DNA of 64,000 nt from Lustribacter sp965277075 (GTDB lineage Bacteria > Vulcanimicrobiota > Vulcanimicrobiia > Vulcanimicrobiales > Vulcanimicrobiaceae): assembly GCA_965277075.1 (NCBI GenBank), contig OZ255707.1:1116001-1180000 (forward strand), given 5' to 3'. How positions within the stretch are numbered: the stretch's first letter is position 1; every line of letters begins with the position of its first letter. Positions 1 to 8,068 of this stretch are shown piece by piece. Under the pieces are notes generated by a model. It saw nothing but the letters and a program-made list of their open reading frames with translations, did not search any database and had not been told where the DNA came from. The position numbers and the translations under genes were made by a program.

Positions 1-1494
1 TTTGTATGCGTTGTCGTCATCGCTACGCTTCCGCTCGACGGCGGGTCGGCGGCGGAAGACACGTCGGTACCGGTTCCCACCGCCCGTACGGCGGTCACCC
101 ATCATCGCGTGACCGTCGACGGACGGACGCTGCGCTACGCGGCGACGGCCGGTTTGACGGTACTGCGCGACAAGACGAACCAAGCGAAGCTCGCCATGTT
201 CTCGGTGAGCTATCGGCTCGAGGGTCCCGCAAGCAACGCGCGTCCGATCGCGTTTATCTGGAACGGCGGCCCCGGATCGTCGTCGGTGTGGCTCCACATG
301 GGGGCCTTTGCGCCGGTGCGCGTCCTCACGAGCAACACCAGCCCGGTCGCGCCGCCGGGGGTGCTCTCCGAAAACGAAGACACGCTTTTGCCGGCAACGG
401 ATCTCGTCTTCGTCGACGCACCGGGGACCGGTTTCGGCCGGCTCGTCGGCAAGAGCACGAAAGACGATTACTACGGAGTCGATCAAGATGCTCGCGCGTT
501 TACCGACTTCATCGTGAGGTGGCTGACGGAAAACGGCCGTTGGGGTTCACCGAAATACTTGATCGGCGAATCGTATGGAACGGCGCGCGCGGCGAACGTC
601 GTCAACCGGCTCCAGGAAGCCGGCGTCGGCGTCAACGGCGTCGTGCTCATCAGTTCGGCATTGGACCTCACCGCTCTCGACCCCGCGCAGCCGGGCGACG
701 ACCGCTCCTGCATCGCGTTTCTGCCGTCGGAAGCCGCCGTCGCGTGGTATCACGAAGCGTTGCCGAACGGGCGAACCGGGACGCTGGAATCGTTCCTCAC
801 ACAGGTGCGAACGTTCGCCGGCGGTGCGTATGCCACGGCGTTACTCCGCGGCGACACGCTTCCGGCAGCCGATCGGGCGCGTCTGGCACAACAGCTGCAC
901 GCCTATCTCGGTCTCGACACGACGTACATCGAACGGGCGAATCTCCGCATCGAGCCGGCGCATTTCGAGAAAGAGCTTCTGCGCGGCCGGGGCTCCGTGA
1001 CGGGACGGCTCGACGGACGTTTCCTCGGCGCCGACCTCGATGCGAACAACGACTCGCCGTCGTATGACCCGACGCTCGATGCAACGATCGGCGCGGCTTT
1101 CACGGGGCAGTTCAATCGCTACGTTCGCGACGACCTCCGCTTCACGGACGACGACACCTATCTCGCGACGAACTATCCGGAGATCGGCATCGCATGGAAA
1201 TTCAGCCGTGATACGACCGATCCGGAAGTCGCTTCATTCAGTCCGAACGTGCTGCCGGATCTCGCCCGCGCGCTGACGAAGAACCCGACGCTGCGCATCT
1301 TCTCCGCCAACGGATGGTTCGATCTCGCGACGCCGTTCTACGGCACCGAGCTCGCGCTGCGCCACCTCGGCATCGCACCCGAGCTACAGCCGCACATCAC
1401 GTTCGGATACTATCCCTCGGGCCACATGGTGTACCTGGACGGCGCCAGCCGCCATCAGCTACGCATGGACATCACATCGTTCATAAAGCGCTGA
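1..1494 (+). CDS. Secreted serine carboxypeptidase-like protein (peptidase S10 family), 5' end cut by window
   Basis: The frame is open from base 1. Its first residues (VCVVVIATLPLDGGSAAED) look like the end of a signal peptide, so the true start lies just left of the window. The GTG at 109 is an internal codon. Peptidase S10 enzymes are alpha/beta-hydrolase-fold exopeptidases that remove C-terminal residues. The family hallmarks are visible: the oxyanion-region motif FIWNGGPGSSS, the nucleophile in IGESYG (Ser at about codon 191), the acid in NGWFDLATP (codon 441) and the catalytic His in GHMVYLD (codon 475). All three triad residues are present, so it should be active, probably in the periplasm. 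It converges on the Crp/Fnr gene with about 40 bp between stops. The family call is firm; the substrate is unknown. Confidence 0.9.
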   Translation, partial: FVCVVVIATLPLDGGSAAEDTSVPVPTARTAVTHHRVTVDGRTLRYAATAGLTVLRDKTNQAKLAMFSVSYRLEGPASNARPIAFIWNGGPGSSSVWLHMGAFAPVRVLTSNTSPVAPPGVLSENEDTLLPATDLVFVDAPGTGFGRLVGKSTKDDYYGVDQDARAFTDFIVRWLTENGRWGSPKYLIGESYGTARAANVVNRLQEAGVGVNGVVLISSALDLTALDPAQPGDDRSCIAFLPSEAAVAWYHEALPNGRTGTLESFLTQVRTFAGGAYATALLRGDTLPAADRARLAQQLHAYLGLDTTYIERANLRIEPAHFEKELLRGRGSVTGRLDGRFLGADLDANNDSPSYDPTLDATIGAAFTGQFNRYVRDDLRFTDDDTYLATNYPEIGIAWKFSRDTTDPEVASFSPNVLPDLARALTKNPTLRIFSANGWFDLATPFYGTELALRHLGIAPELQPHITFGYYPSGHMVYLDGASRHQLRMDITSFIKR

Positions 1495-1533
1495 ACCAGC
1501 GGTCACGACGTCGGCTTTCTGCTACACTCTCTA

Positions 1534-2244
1534 TCAGAGCGGCTGCAGCACTGCGGGCAGGTTGTAAAAACCGTTGATACTCGCGATCCGGCCGGCACGC
1601 ACGAGGTGCGCGAGTTCGAGCGAGACCGTTTCCCGCGTGCTGCCGACGAGCGAAGCGATCTGCGCGTGGGTGAGCCGCACGTCGATCCGCGTGCCGCGTG
1701 CGTGCTGAACGCCATGATCCGTCGCGAGGCGCTCGAAGAGCCGTACGATGCGGTCGGGAACCTTCAGGCACGTGAGATCTTCGACCGTCGCGATCGCATC
1801 GTCGCGCTGTTCCTGCAAATACTTGGCAACGTTCATCGCGACCACCGGATGACGCGAGAGGATTGCGAACAGATCTTGCATGCGGGCCAAGCACAAATAT
1901 GCCTCTTCGATCACCGTCGCCTGGGTCGTACGGGCGAAGTCTTGCGTGAACACGACCTCCTCGCCGAACATGTCGCCGGTCCCAAGGATAGCCAGCGTGA
2001 TTTCCTTGCCGTCCGGCGTCATGCGTGAGATACGAACTTTGCCGCGCTTGACCAAGTAAACGATTCGAGCCGGATCGCCTTGTTCGAAGAGAACCGCTCG
2101 AGCAGCGTACGTTCGCCGGACGAAGAGATGGTTGCAACTGCGCACGACCTCATCGGTCGCACCGTCGAAAAGACGGTGCCGGCGCAGATACCAAACGGCG
2201 TTCTCAGCCGGGATCATCTTGTGCACACTAGGGAGCGAACTCAT
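1534..2244 (-). CDS. Crp/Fnr family transcriptional regulator
   Basis: This 236-residue protein has a cyclic-nucleotide-binding-type beta roll (residues about 25-125, with the DMFGEE turn at 91-96) and a C-terminal winged helix-turn-helix (LTHAQIASLVGSTRETVSLE, 191-210). No N-terminal cysteine cluster of the FNR iron-sulfur type is visible, so it is more Crp-like or a member with another effector. It is the last gene of a reverse-strand operon after the GH130 and HAD-like genes, and its start overlaps the upstream HAD-like stop by 17 bp. It may regulate that operon, but the sequence shows no site that proves this. Confidence 0.93.
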   Translation of the reverse strand: MSSLPSVHKMIPAENAVWYLRRHRLFDGATDEVVRSCNHLFVRRTYAARAVLFEQGDPARIVYLVKRGKVRISRMTPDGKEITLAILGTGDMFGEEVVFTQDFARTTQATVIEEAYLCLARMQDLFAILSRHPVVAMNVAKYLQEQRDDAIATVEDLTCLKVPDRIVRLFERLATDHGVQHARGTRIDVRLTHAQIASLVGSTRETVSLELAHLVRAGRIASINGFYNLPAVLQPL

Positions 2245-2863
2245 CGTCGGACTGCGAGAGTAAGGCCCCGATGATCAAGCGCAAACTCAGCGCCGAACGC
2301 GTATACGGCGCGCGGATGAGCTCGAGGAGCTCGTCGACTTCTGCGACGACGTAGATACCCTCGACATCCGACGCTTCGCTCGCGTTGGATCGGTTCGGCG
2401 AGACGTGAACCGTCGTCAGACCCATCTCCGACGCCGTTTGCGCTTCGTTCGCATCAGCGGTCACAAACCAGATGCACGACGCCGGCAAATTGATCTTCGA
2501 TAGGAGCGCCGGCAGCGGACGCGCGTCGGAAACGACGTCGCCCGGAAACCAGAGCGCGTTTGCCATGCCCTTGAGAACCGCCGCCGGCAAGTCGCCGGCG
2601 AGCGTCAACGGGATGCCCAGAAGATCGAGTTCACGAAGGGTGCGTGAGACGGCCGCCGATGGGCGAACTTTATCCGGAATATCATCCAACGCCGTGTGCG
2701 GCTCGAGCGCATCCGTCGGCGTCAGCGTATTGTGTGCGGAGAATGCGACGGCTAACACGAGAGGCCCAGCTTCCTGATTGTGACCCGCGCCGGCGCGCAT
2801 GACACGGAGTGGCGAAGACGTACGCGCTTCGATTGCTTTCGGCAACGTCCCGCCATAGCACAT
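2228..2863 (-). CDS. HAD-like fold protein, probably lacking the catalytic aspartate
   Basis: This 211-residue protein is not clearly assignable to a named family. Its layout resembles a HAD-superfamily hydrolase: an N-terminal strand (VLAVAFSAHNTL) where the family has a D-x-D-G-T motif, a middle segment (LDLLGIPLTLAGD) like motif II, and a C-terminal strand (WFVTADANEAQTASEMG) like motif IV. The nucleophile aspartate of motif I appears to be replaced (AFSAHNTL), so phosphatase chemistry is doubtful. It lies two bases after the GH130 stop and overlaps the Crp start, so the three genes are almost certainly co-transcribed. A role in sugar-phosphate handling with GH130 is only an inference. Confidence 0.6.
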   Translation of the reverse strand: MCYGGTLPKAIEARTSSPLRVMRAGAGHNQEAGPLVLAVAFSAHNTLTPTDALEPHTALDDIPDKVRPSAAVSRTLRELDLLGIPLTLAGDLPAAVLKGMANALWFPGDVVSDARPLPALLSKINLPASCIWFVTADANEAQTASEMGLTTVHVSPNRSNASEASDVEGIYVVAEVDELLELIRAPYTRSALSLRLIIGALLSQSDDEFAP

Positions 2864-2865
2864 CG

Positions 2866-3783
2866 TCAGTGCCGCCGAACGGTCGCCCGCATGACGTGAC
2901 GATCCGCGATCGAATAGTACAGGTGTATACGGTCGTTCGCCCCGACGGCGGACGCGGCGAACGCGATGTCCGTGTCTTCATCGAAACGTCGCTCGCCGGG
3001 AAGCACGATCGGGTGCCGGCAACGCGCGACCACGGTCGTGAACGTGCGATCGAACACCACCCAGCCGATGCGCCACTCGGCCGCGCGCGTCGCCCCGTTA
3101 TAAAACATCACCGGCAAGATGTCGCCTTCCCCGAGCACGGGGCCGGTGCTCAAGTGCCATTCGTCCCATCCCGGGCGCGCTTCGAAAAGCGCCTTCTGCA
3201 CCGTCCACGGGCCGTCGACGTTTGGCGAGGACGCAATGCCGATCTTCGAGCGATCGTCATTGGCATACTCGAAGAAGAGCCGCCACGAGCCGTCGTCGGC
3301 CCGGACGATCTCCGCTTCCTTGGGATTGACCTCGGTCGCCGTCGACGCCAACGCGATGCCGCGCTTTACCAAACGTTCGAGCGAGGGACCCGCGGCCAAA
3401 AGAAGTTCACCACGTTTGATGTGTTCGTTCCAGCCGGTATAGTACACGTAATAAGTACCGTTGACGCAGGCGACCGTCGGATCTTCACAGCCGCCGCTGT
3501 CGTACGCGCCGGGCACATCGTCGCCGGGTGGGATGACGGCATCGGGTCCCAAAGCAAAATTCAGCCCGTCGAACGAGAATCCGCGATGGATACGCGCCAC
3601 CTTCTCTGACGGATCGTCCGAATAGTTGACGACGCGCAACAACATTTCGAAGTGGTCCTCTTCGCGCCACACGAAGGGGCTGAGTTTGTACATGCCTTCG
3701 AGGTCGCTCGAGCAAGCATAGGAGACGCTCTCGATCCCCTCGAGGGTGAAGTCATGCGTCTTCTCAGAGGTCATGCTCGCCAT
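2866..3783 (-). CDS. GH130-like glycoside phosphorylase/hydrolase (five-bladed propeller)
   Basis: The 305-residue protein has no signal peptide and the length of compact GH130 enzymes, which phosphorolyse beta-mannosides or related oligosaccharides in the cytosol. Family-like motifs are present in order: GGCEDPTV (Glu100-Asp101), NPKEAEI (Lys155 region) and WHLSTGPVLG. Repeated blade segments such as YYVYYTGW and IHLYYS fit a beta-propeller. GH43 and GH32 enzymes share this fold and cannot be fully excluded. It heads a three-gene reverse-strand operon with the HAD-like and Crp/Fnr genes. The start at 3783 gives MASMTSEK; a second ATG three codons in is an alternative. Confidence 0.75.
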   Translation of the reverse strand: MASMTSEKTHDFTLEGIESVSYACSSDLEGMYKLSPFVWREEDHFEMLLRVVNYSDDPSEKVARIHRGFSFDGLNFALGPDAVIPPGDDVPGAYDSGGCEDPTVACVNGTYYVYYTGWNEHIKRGELLLAAGPSLERLVKRGIALASTATEVNPKEAEIVRADDGSWRLFFEYANDDRSKIGIASSPNVDGPWTVQKALFEARPGWDEWHLSTGPVLGEGDILPVMFYNGATRAAEWRIGWVVFDRTFTTVVARCRHPIVLPGERRFDEDTDIAFAASAVGANDRIHLYYSIADRHVMRATVRRH

Positions 3784-3933
3784 ACTAGCCGCACACGAAG
3801 GCGGTTGACGTATGGTGCCTTACATTACACCGGGTCGCTGCTGCAGCGCACGAACGCGCGTAAGGGCTCTTACATCCAAACGTCGTCGGCGCTGGTAAAA
3901 ATCGTGTACCAGCTTTCCATTTCGGAGCACGAC

Positions 3934-4098
3934 ATGAATACATATGCCCTCTTCACCTTGACCGTCGTCCTCGGCGCCGTTCCCGGCGCGGCTTTTGCGC
4001 AGTCGCCGGCGCCTGCCGCTAGCCAGGCCGCGATGAGTCACGGGTCGATGAGTCACGGGTCGATGAGCCACGCGTCGCCCGCGCCGAAGCGCACCTAA
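3934..4098 (+). CDS. Small secreted Met/His-rich peptide with repeated MSHGS motif
   Basis: A 54-residue reading frame starts at ATG 3934 behind a GGAG ribosome binding site. It opens with a clean signal peptide ending in AFA and then reads QSPAPAASQAAMSHGSMSHGSMSHA. The mature peptide of about 30 residues carries three MSH units. Methionine and histidine clusters often bind copper or silver, so periplasmic metal handling is a reasonable inference, but no family is recognised. The short direct DNA repeat atgagtcacgggtcg underlies the motif. It is followed three bases later by another tiny reading frame. Confidence 0.65.
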   Translation: MNTYALFTLTVVLGAVPGAAFAQSPAPAASQAAMSHGSMSHGSMSHASPAPKRT

Positions 4099-4101
4099 CA
4101 C

Positions 4102-4230
4102 GTGTCGAACTTGGCCGCGCGTCTTGCGGCGCTACGCGAAACGTATAGCGGAACGATCAAGCCGGATGTCTCGGAGCAGATGGAACGACACATCGGTGAG
4201 CTGCGCTCGAACGGGAGGGGAGCCGAGTGA
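4102..4230 (+). CDS. Tiny ORF resembling the N-terminal helix of a peroxiredoxin-like protein, possibly a gene remnant
   Basis: The frame begins with GTG three bases after the stop of the secreted peptide and encodes 42 residues (SNLAARLAALRETYSGTIKP, then DVSEQMERHIGELRSNG). The amphipathic pattern resembles the N-terminal helical leader that precedes the redoxin domain in some AhpC/TSA-like proteins. The frame stops at GAE before any redoxin core. No continuation of a redoxin domain is found downstream in any frame, so this is either a genuine small helical protein or the 5' stub of a truncated gene. It converges on an intact thioredoxin-like gene. Confidence 0.35.
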   Translation: MSNLAARLAALRETYSGTIKPDVSEQMERHIGELRSNGRGAE

Positions 4231-4293
4231 TACGATCGCCGTTCTCACTCGACTCGCATCATCGCGTCAAACCGTCTGACGGGTTTCGGTCGA

Positions 4294-4803
4294 TCAGCCA
4301 TTCCTGACGATCGACCGGACTGCCGCCGCTACGCGTTCGTCTTGACTATCGCTGACGATCGTTGTCCGCAACCGCCCCGAACGGTCGAAGATCAACTGGG
4401 TCGGCCACGCCGAGACGCCGTATGCGTCCCAGATACGATAATCGTTATCGATCGCGATCGGCCACGGCAGCGCGGCAGCGTGCGTTTGACGCGCGAGATA
4501 GCTGATGCTCTTCTGATAGCTCGGGACCTCCGGCGTATGCACCGCGACAATCGCGACATCCGAACGGGAATACGCCGCGTACAGGCGTTTCAAGCTCGGC
4601 GTCACGCGTACGCAGTTGATACATTCGAACGTAAAGACATCGACGAGGACGACGCGCCCGTGCAAGCTTTGCGCCGTCGGCCGTTCGCCGAGCCATCCCG
4701 TCGCCAACTGCAGCGGCCGCAGACCCGCGGGACCTTCGGCGAGCGTGGCCGTCGTGATAAATGGGCTCGCAAGAATCCCGGCGAGCAGCGATTGTCGTTT
4801 CAT
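4294..4803 (-). CDS. Exported thioredoxin-like (TlpA/DipZ C-terminal type) redoxin protein
   Basis: The 169-residue protein has an N-terminal export signal (MKRQSLLAGILASPFITTATLA) and a thioredoxin fold. The active site is FECINC (Cys61 and Cys64) and the cis-proline loop is AWPT. The TFECINCVRV context and the VVAVHTPEV strand match periplasmic redoxins that act with DipZ/CcdA-type electron carriers, rather than cytosolic thioredoxin. No CcdA partner is nearby. It probably reduces or exchanges disulfides in the periplasm. It stands alone on the reverse strand, facing the two tiny forward genes. Confidence 0.85.
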   Translation of the reverse strand: MKRQSLLAGILASPFITTATLAEGPAGLRPLQLATGWLGERPTAQSLHGRVVLVDVFTFECINCVRVTPSLKRLYAAYSRSDVAIVAVHTPEVPSYQKSISYLARQTHAAALPWPIAIDNDYRIWDAYGVSAWPTQLIFDRSGRLRTTIVSDSQDERVAAAVRSIVRNG

Positions 4804-4879
4804 ACCGTTATGCTAACCAGGCTCGAGCATCGCCGCCGTATGCGCCCTTACAGGACGCGCCCGCGGACTCGGGGCCGCG

Positions 4880-6208
4880 TCACGTGTGTGTGCGCGCGCG
4901 CTTACGGCGCATCCAAACGGCCGCGCCCGCGGCGCCGAGAAACGCCAAACCGGCGAGCGCGGCGAGCGCGGCCACGCTCACGCCGCGCGTCGTGAGGATG
5001 CTCACGCCACCGACGTTCACGCACGCGCGAAAGGCCGTGGCCGTAAACGCGATGGCGCTGCACGAATACGTCAGCCAGTTCGACGGGTCGATCTCCGGCG
5101 TTCCGCCGCTCTCGTAGAGCCGCCCGAAGCGCGCCTGCAACGCGCGGCTGCGAGCGAGCCGGCGCTGCAGATCGACCAGCGCGGCGCCGGTAAATCTCGT
5201 CACACCGAGCGCCGGGAAACCACCCAGATTGCGCCAGACGCCGTGGACGAGTGCGGTGTCGTTGACGTTCCGCAGCGTCCCACCGGCGTCGACCTCAGCC
5301 GTCAAGAACGCCGGGGCGTTACGAAAGATCGGTGAGATCGAAGGCATGAGTAGGATCGGAATCGGCCGGGGCGTCGTACCGGCGATCCGATACGCAAATT
5401 TGTGCGTATGGGCCGCGAGGACGAGCGTCACGTGCGTCGCGGGTTCCGCGACCGCTCCGAGCAACGCGTCGCGTGGCGCCGGATCCAGAAACGGAACGAC
5501 GGCCAAGCCGCGCACGACGTGCGCGGTCGAGAAGGCATCGATGCCGGGCGGAATATGGAGGAGGACCCAATGCTGATCGGACGATTCGCGCAACGCGCGC
5601 CGGAGCTGCGCGATCGTCGCTGCGGCCGGATGTCCGGCGGCAGCGCACGAGCGATAGCGCGGCGACCAGAACACGTCGTCGATCACGACCGCGGTCGTGT
5701 GCGCGAGCGGCAGGCGCGTCGTGTAATATCCGTCGCGTGCAAAGGTCGCTTCGAAGGCCGGCGCAGCACCGCGCCGATTCACGAGCGGAGCCCAATCTCG
5801 TGCCGTGTCGCGCAAAAACAGCGAACGCGACGGCAGCGCGTAGTCACCGCACGGCGAATCCTCGTTGCCGAGCGTGATAACGAATTGTGCCGCCGGAAAG
5901 GCGCGGTCGAAACGCCGTGCGAGATACGCCATCGTCGCGGACGCGCGCGACGAGTCGAATTGATGCGCGAACTCGTCGCCGCCGATCACGACCACGGGCG
6001 GGTGCGGATCGGCGCGCCGCATCGCCCGCAGCGCGCTCTCCAGCAGCGCCTCGTTACTATCGGAGCCGAGACGCGCCGGCACGTTGCCGCGCGCTGCCGG
6101 ATCGTAATGAATGTCGGTAACGAACAGCCACGGTGCGGCGGCCGCCGGTGTCCGCCAAGCAACCATAACCGCACAAGCGACGACGATCGCCGCGAGACGA
6201 AAGATCAA
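4880..6208 (-). CDS. Secreted, membrane-anchored metallophosphoesterase (sphingomyelinase-like phosphodiesterase type)
   Basis: The 442-residue protein has a signal peptide (residues 1-25), a calcineurin-like catalytic domain and one C-terminal membrane helix (about 410-432) followed by a basic RRKRAR tail. Metal-binding motifs are WLFVTDIHYDP (Asp32, His34), VVVIGGDEFAH (Asp78), ITLGNEDSPCGDY (Asn115), LLHIPPGID and LAAHTHKF. GNED followed by CGDY is typical of the acid-sphingomyelinase-like branch rather than the GNHD of most phosphoesterases. It is probably periplasmic and tethered by the C-terminal helix. The substrate could be a phosphodiester lipid or nucleotide and cannot be fixed from sequence. 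Confidence 0.85.
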   Translation of the reverse strand: MIFRLAAIVVACAVMVAWRTPAAAAPWLFVTDIHYDPAARGNVPARLGSDSNEALLESALRAMRRADPHPPVVVIGGDEFAHQFDSSRASATMAYLARRFDRAFPAAQFVITLGNEDSPCGDYALPSRSLFLRDTARDWAPLVNRRGAAPAFEATFARDGYYTTRLPLAHTTAVVIDDVFWSPRYRSCAAAGHPAAATIAQLRRALRESSDQHWVLLHIPPGIDAFSTAHVVRGLAVVPFLDPAPRDALLGAVAEPATHVTLVLAAHTHKFAYRIAGTTPRPIPILLMPSISPIFRNAPAFLTAEVDAGGTLRNVNDTALVHGVWRNLGGFPALGVTRFTGAALVDLQRRLARSRALQARFGRLYESGGTPEIDPSNWLTYSCSAIAFTATAFRACVNVGGVSILTTRGVSVAALAALAGLAFLGAAGAAVWMRRKRARTHT

Positions 6209-6262
6209 CGTTGCATGACGCGAGGAGTCCGTCGGGCTTGCCGGACGAACGACGACGCGGCA

Positions 6263-6312
6263 GCTTCGGCGAAGCCGAAACGCGACAGATTCACAGAACG
6301 TGAATCCTCTAT
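6263..6312. repeat. 50-bp two-hairpin repeat, copy 1 (at the 3' end of pgm)
   Basis: This segment is 48/50 identical to 33882-33931. It contains two inverted repeats: TTCGGC-gaa-GCCGAA at 6265-6279 and GATTCAC-agaac-GTGAATC at 6288-6306. The stop codon of pgm (6309-6311, reverse strand) lies inside the repeat at the same relative position as the antiporter stop codon lies in copy 2. It may act as a terminator or a REP-like element for the reverse-strand gene. Confidence 0.8.
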
Positions 6313-7958
6313 GCCGGAACGGCGAGCGCGTTCGTCACGATCTGCTGCGCCTCATCGACGATCGCGGCTAGATGCTGCTCGCTACGGAAACTTTCCGCAT
6401 ACACTTTGTAGACGTTCTCCGTTCCCGACGGCCGCGCAGCGAACCAGCCGCTCGCGGTAACGACCTTCAGGCCGCCGATCGGGGCGCCGTTGCCGGGCGC
6501 CGTCGTCAACTTCGCCGTAATCGGTTCACCCGCCAGTTCCGCGTCCCGAACGCTATCGGCGGAGAGTTTGGCGAGCGCGGTCTTCTGTTCGGGTGTCGCC
6601 GGCGCATCGATGCGCGTGTAGAACGGCGTGCCGAAGGCGTCGGTCAGTTCCCGGTAGTGCAGGCCCGGTTCACGACCCGTGCGCGCGGTCAACTCGGCCG
6701 CGAGCAAGTCCATGATCAACCCATCCTTGTCGGTCGTCCAGACGCTGCCGTCGCGACGAACGAAACTCGCGCCGGCGCTCTCTTCCCCGCCGAACGCGCA
6801 CGTACCGTCGAAGAGTCCGGGCACGAACCACTTGAAACCGACGGGAACTTCGAAGAGCCGGCGTCCGACATCCGCGACGACACGATCGATCATGCTGCTA
6901 CTCACCAGCGTCTTCCCGATCGATGCGCCGGCGCGCCAACCTTCGCGATGAGCGATCAGGTAGCGGATCGCGACGGCCAGAACGTGATTGGGATTCATCA
7001 GTCCCGCGCTGGGCGTCACGATCCCGTGACGGTCGCTGTCGGTATCATTCGCAAACGCAAGATCGAAGCGATCCTTCAGCGCGACGAGGCCCTGCATCGC
7101 GTACGGGCTCGACGGATCCATGCGCACCTTGCCGTCGCGATCGACCGTCATGAACGAAAACGCCGGATCGATCGTACGATTGACGACCGTGATGTCCAGA
7201 CCGTACGTCGCGTTGATCGCATCCCAGTAATGCACCGATGCACTACCGAGCGGATCGACCGCGAGGCGCAAGCCGGAGTCCCGGATCGCGTCCATGTCGA
7301 CCACCGCACGAAGATCGTCGACGTACGGTTGCAGTAAATCGTGGGCACGCGTCGTGCCGGCATTAATCGCCCGCTCGTAGCGCATTCGCTCGACGCCGTC
7401 GAGTCGCGCGCGCAGCAACGTGTTCGCACGATCTTGCACCCACGCGGTAACGTCGGTGTCGGCCGGACCGCCGTTCGGCGGGTTATATTTGAAGCCGCCG
7501 TCGGCCGGCGGATTGTGCGAAGGCGTCACGACAATCCCGTCGGCGAAGCCGGCGGTGCGGCCGCGATTGTACGCCAGGATGGCGTGCGACACGACCGGTG
7601 TCGGCGTCGGACCGTCGGCGCGTTGAAGAATGGTCTGCACGCCGTTCGCGGCCAGCACTTCCAGCGCCGAACGCTGCGCGGGCGCGGAAAGCGCGTGCGT
7701 ATCTTTGCCGATGAACAACGGGCCGTCGATCCTCTGCGCGCGGCGATATTCGCAGATCGCTTGGGTGATCGCGAGGATATGCCATTCGTTGAACGCTCTC
7801 GCGAGCGACGAACCGCGGTGTCCGCTCGTGCCGAAGCTGACCCGCTGGGCTGCATCGTCCGGGTCGGGGCGCAGATCGTAATACGCGCCTTCGACGTCGG
7901 CGACATCGATGAGAATGTCGTGGGGTGCCCGCTTTCCGGCGAGCGGCGAGATCGACAT
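6309..7958 (-). CDS. pgm: Phosphoglucomutase, alpha-D-glucose-phosphate specific
   Basis: The 549-residue enzyme interconverts glucose 1-phosphate and glucose 6-phosphate in the cytosol. It has the four alpha-D-phosphohexomutase domains at full length: the phosphoserine loop TPSHNP (Ser147), the metal loop NDTDSDRHG (Asp305, Asp307, Asp309), the sugar-binding loop GGEESAG and the phosphate-binding loop RPSGTEN near the C-terminus. The N-terminal SFGTSGHRG segment is typical of this bacterial subfamily. It is divergent from the esterase at 8069. Its stop codon sits inside the 50-bp repeat. Confidence 0.96.
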   Translation of the reverse strand: MSISPLAGKRAPHDILIDVADVEGAYYDLRPDPDDAAQRVSFGTSGHRGSSLARAFNEWHILAITQAICEYRRAQRIDGPLFIGKDTHALSAPAQRSALEVLAANGVQTILQRADGPTPTPVVSHAILAYNRGRTAGFADGIVVTPSHNPPADGGFKYNPPNGGPADTDVTAWVQDRANTLLRARLDGVERMRYERAINAGTTRAHDLLQPYVDDLRAVVDMDAIRDSGLRLAVDPLGSASVHYWDAINATYGLDITVVNRTIDPAFSFMTVDRDGKVRMDPSSPYAMQGLVALKDRFDLAFANDTDSDRHGIVTPSAGLMNPNHVLAVAIRYLIAHREGWRAGASIGKTLVSSSMIDRVVADVGRRLFEVPVGFKWFVPGLFDGTCAFGGEESAGASFVRRDGSVWTTDKDGLIMDLLAAELTARTGREPGLHYRELTDAFGTPFYTRIDAPATPEQKTALAKLSADSVRDAELAGEPITAKLTTAPGNGAPIGGLKVVTASGWFAARPSGTENVYKVYAESFRSEQHLAAIVDEAQQIVTNALAVPA

Positions 7959-8068
7959 GCAGAACTCCGTGGTGGCCAGCGTCGGTGTTCCGCGCTCGCG
8001 AGGGCGAACCTAGGCGAACCTCGTGCCCAGATGAGGGATCGAGCCTCGGGCCTTCGCAACATGCACGT

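Noticed and set aside
109..1494. Peptidase S10 gene starting at GTG 109
   Set aside because: The frame is open to base 1 and residues before 109 read as signal-peptide sequence, so 109 is internal and the gene is cut by the window edge.
3805..3833. Promoter candidate upstream of the Met/His peptide gene (TTGACG at 3805)
   Set aside because: No acceptable -10 box is found at 16-18 bases; TACATT is only 10 bases away.
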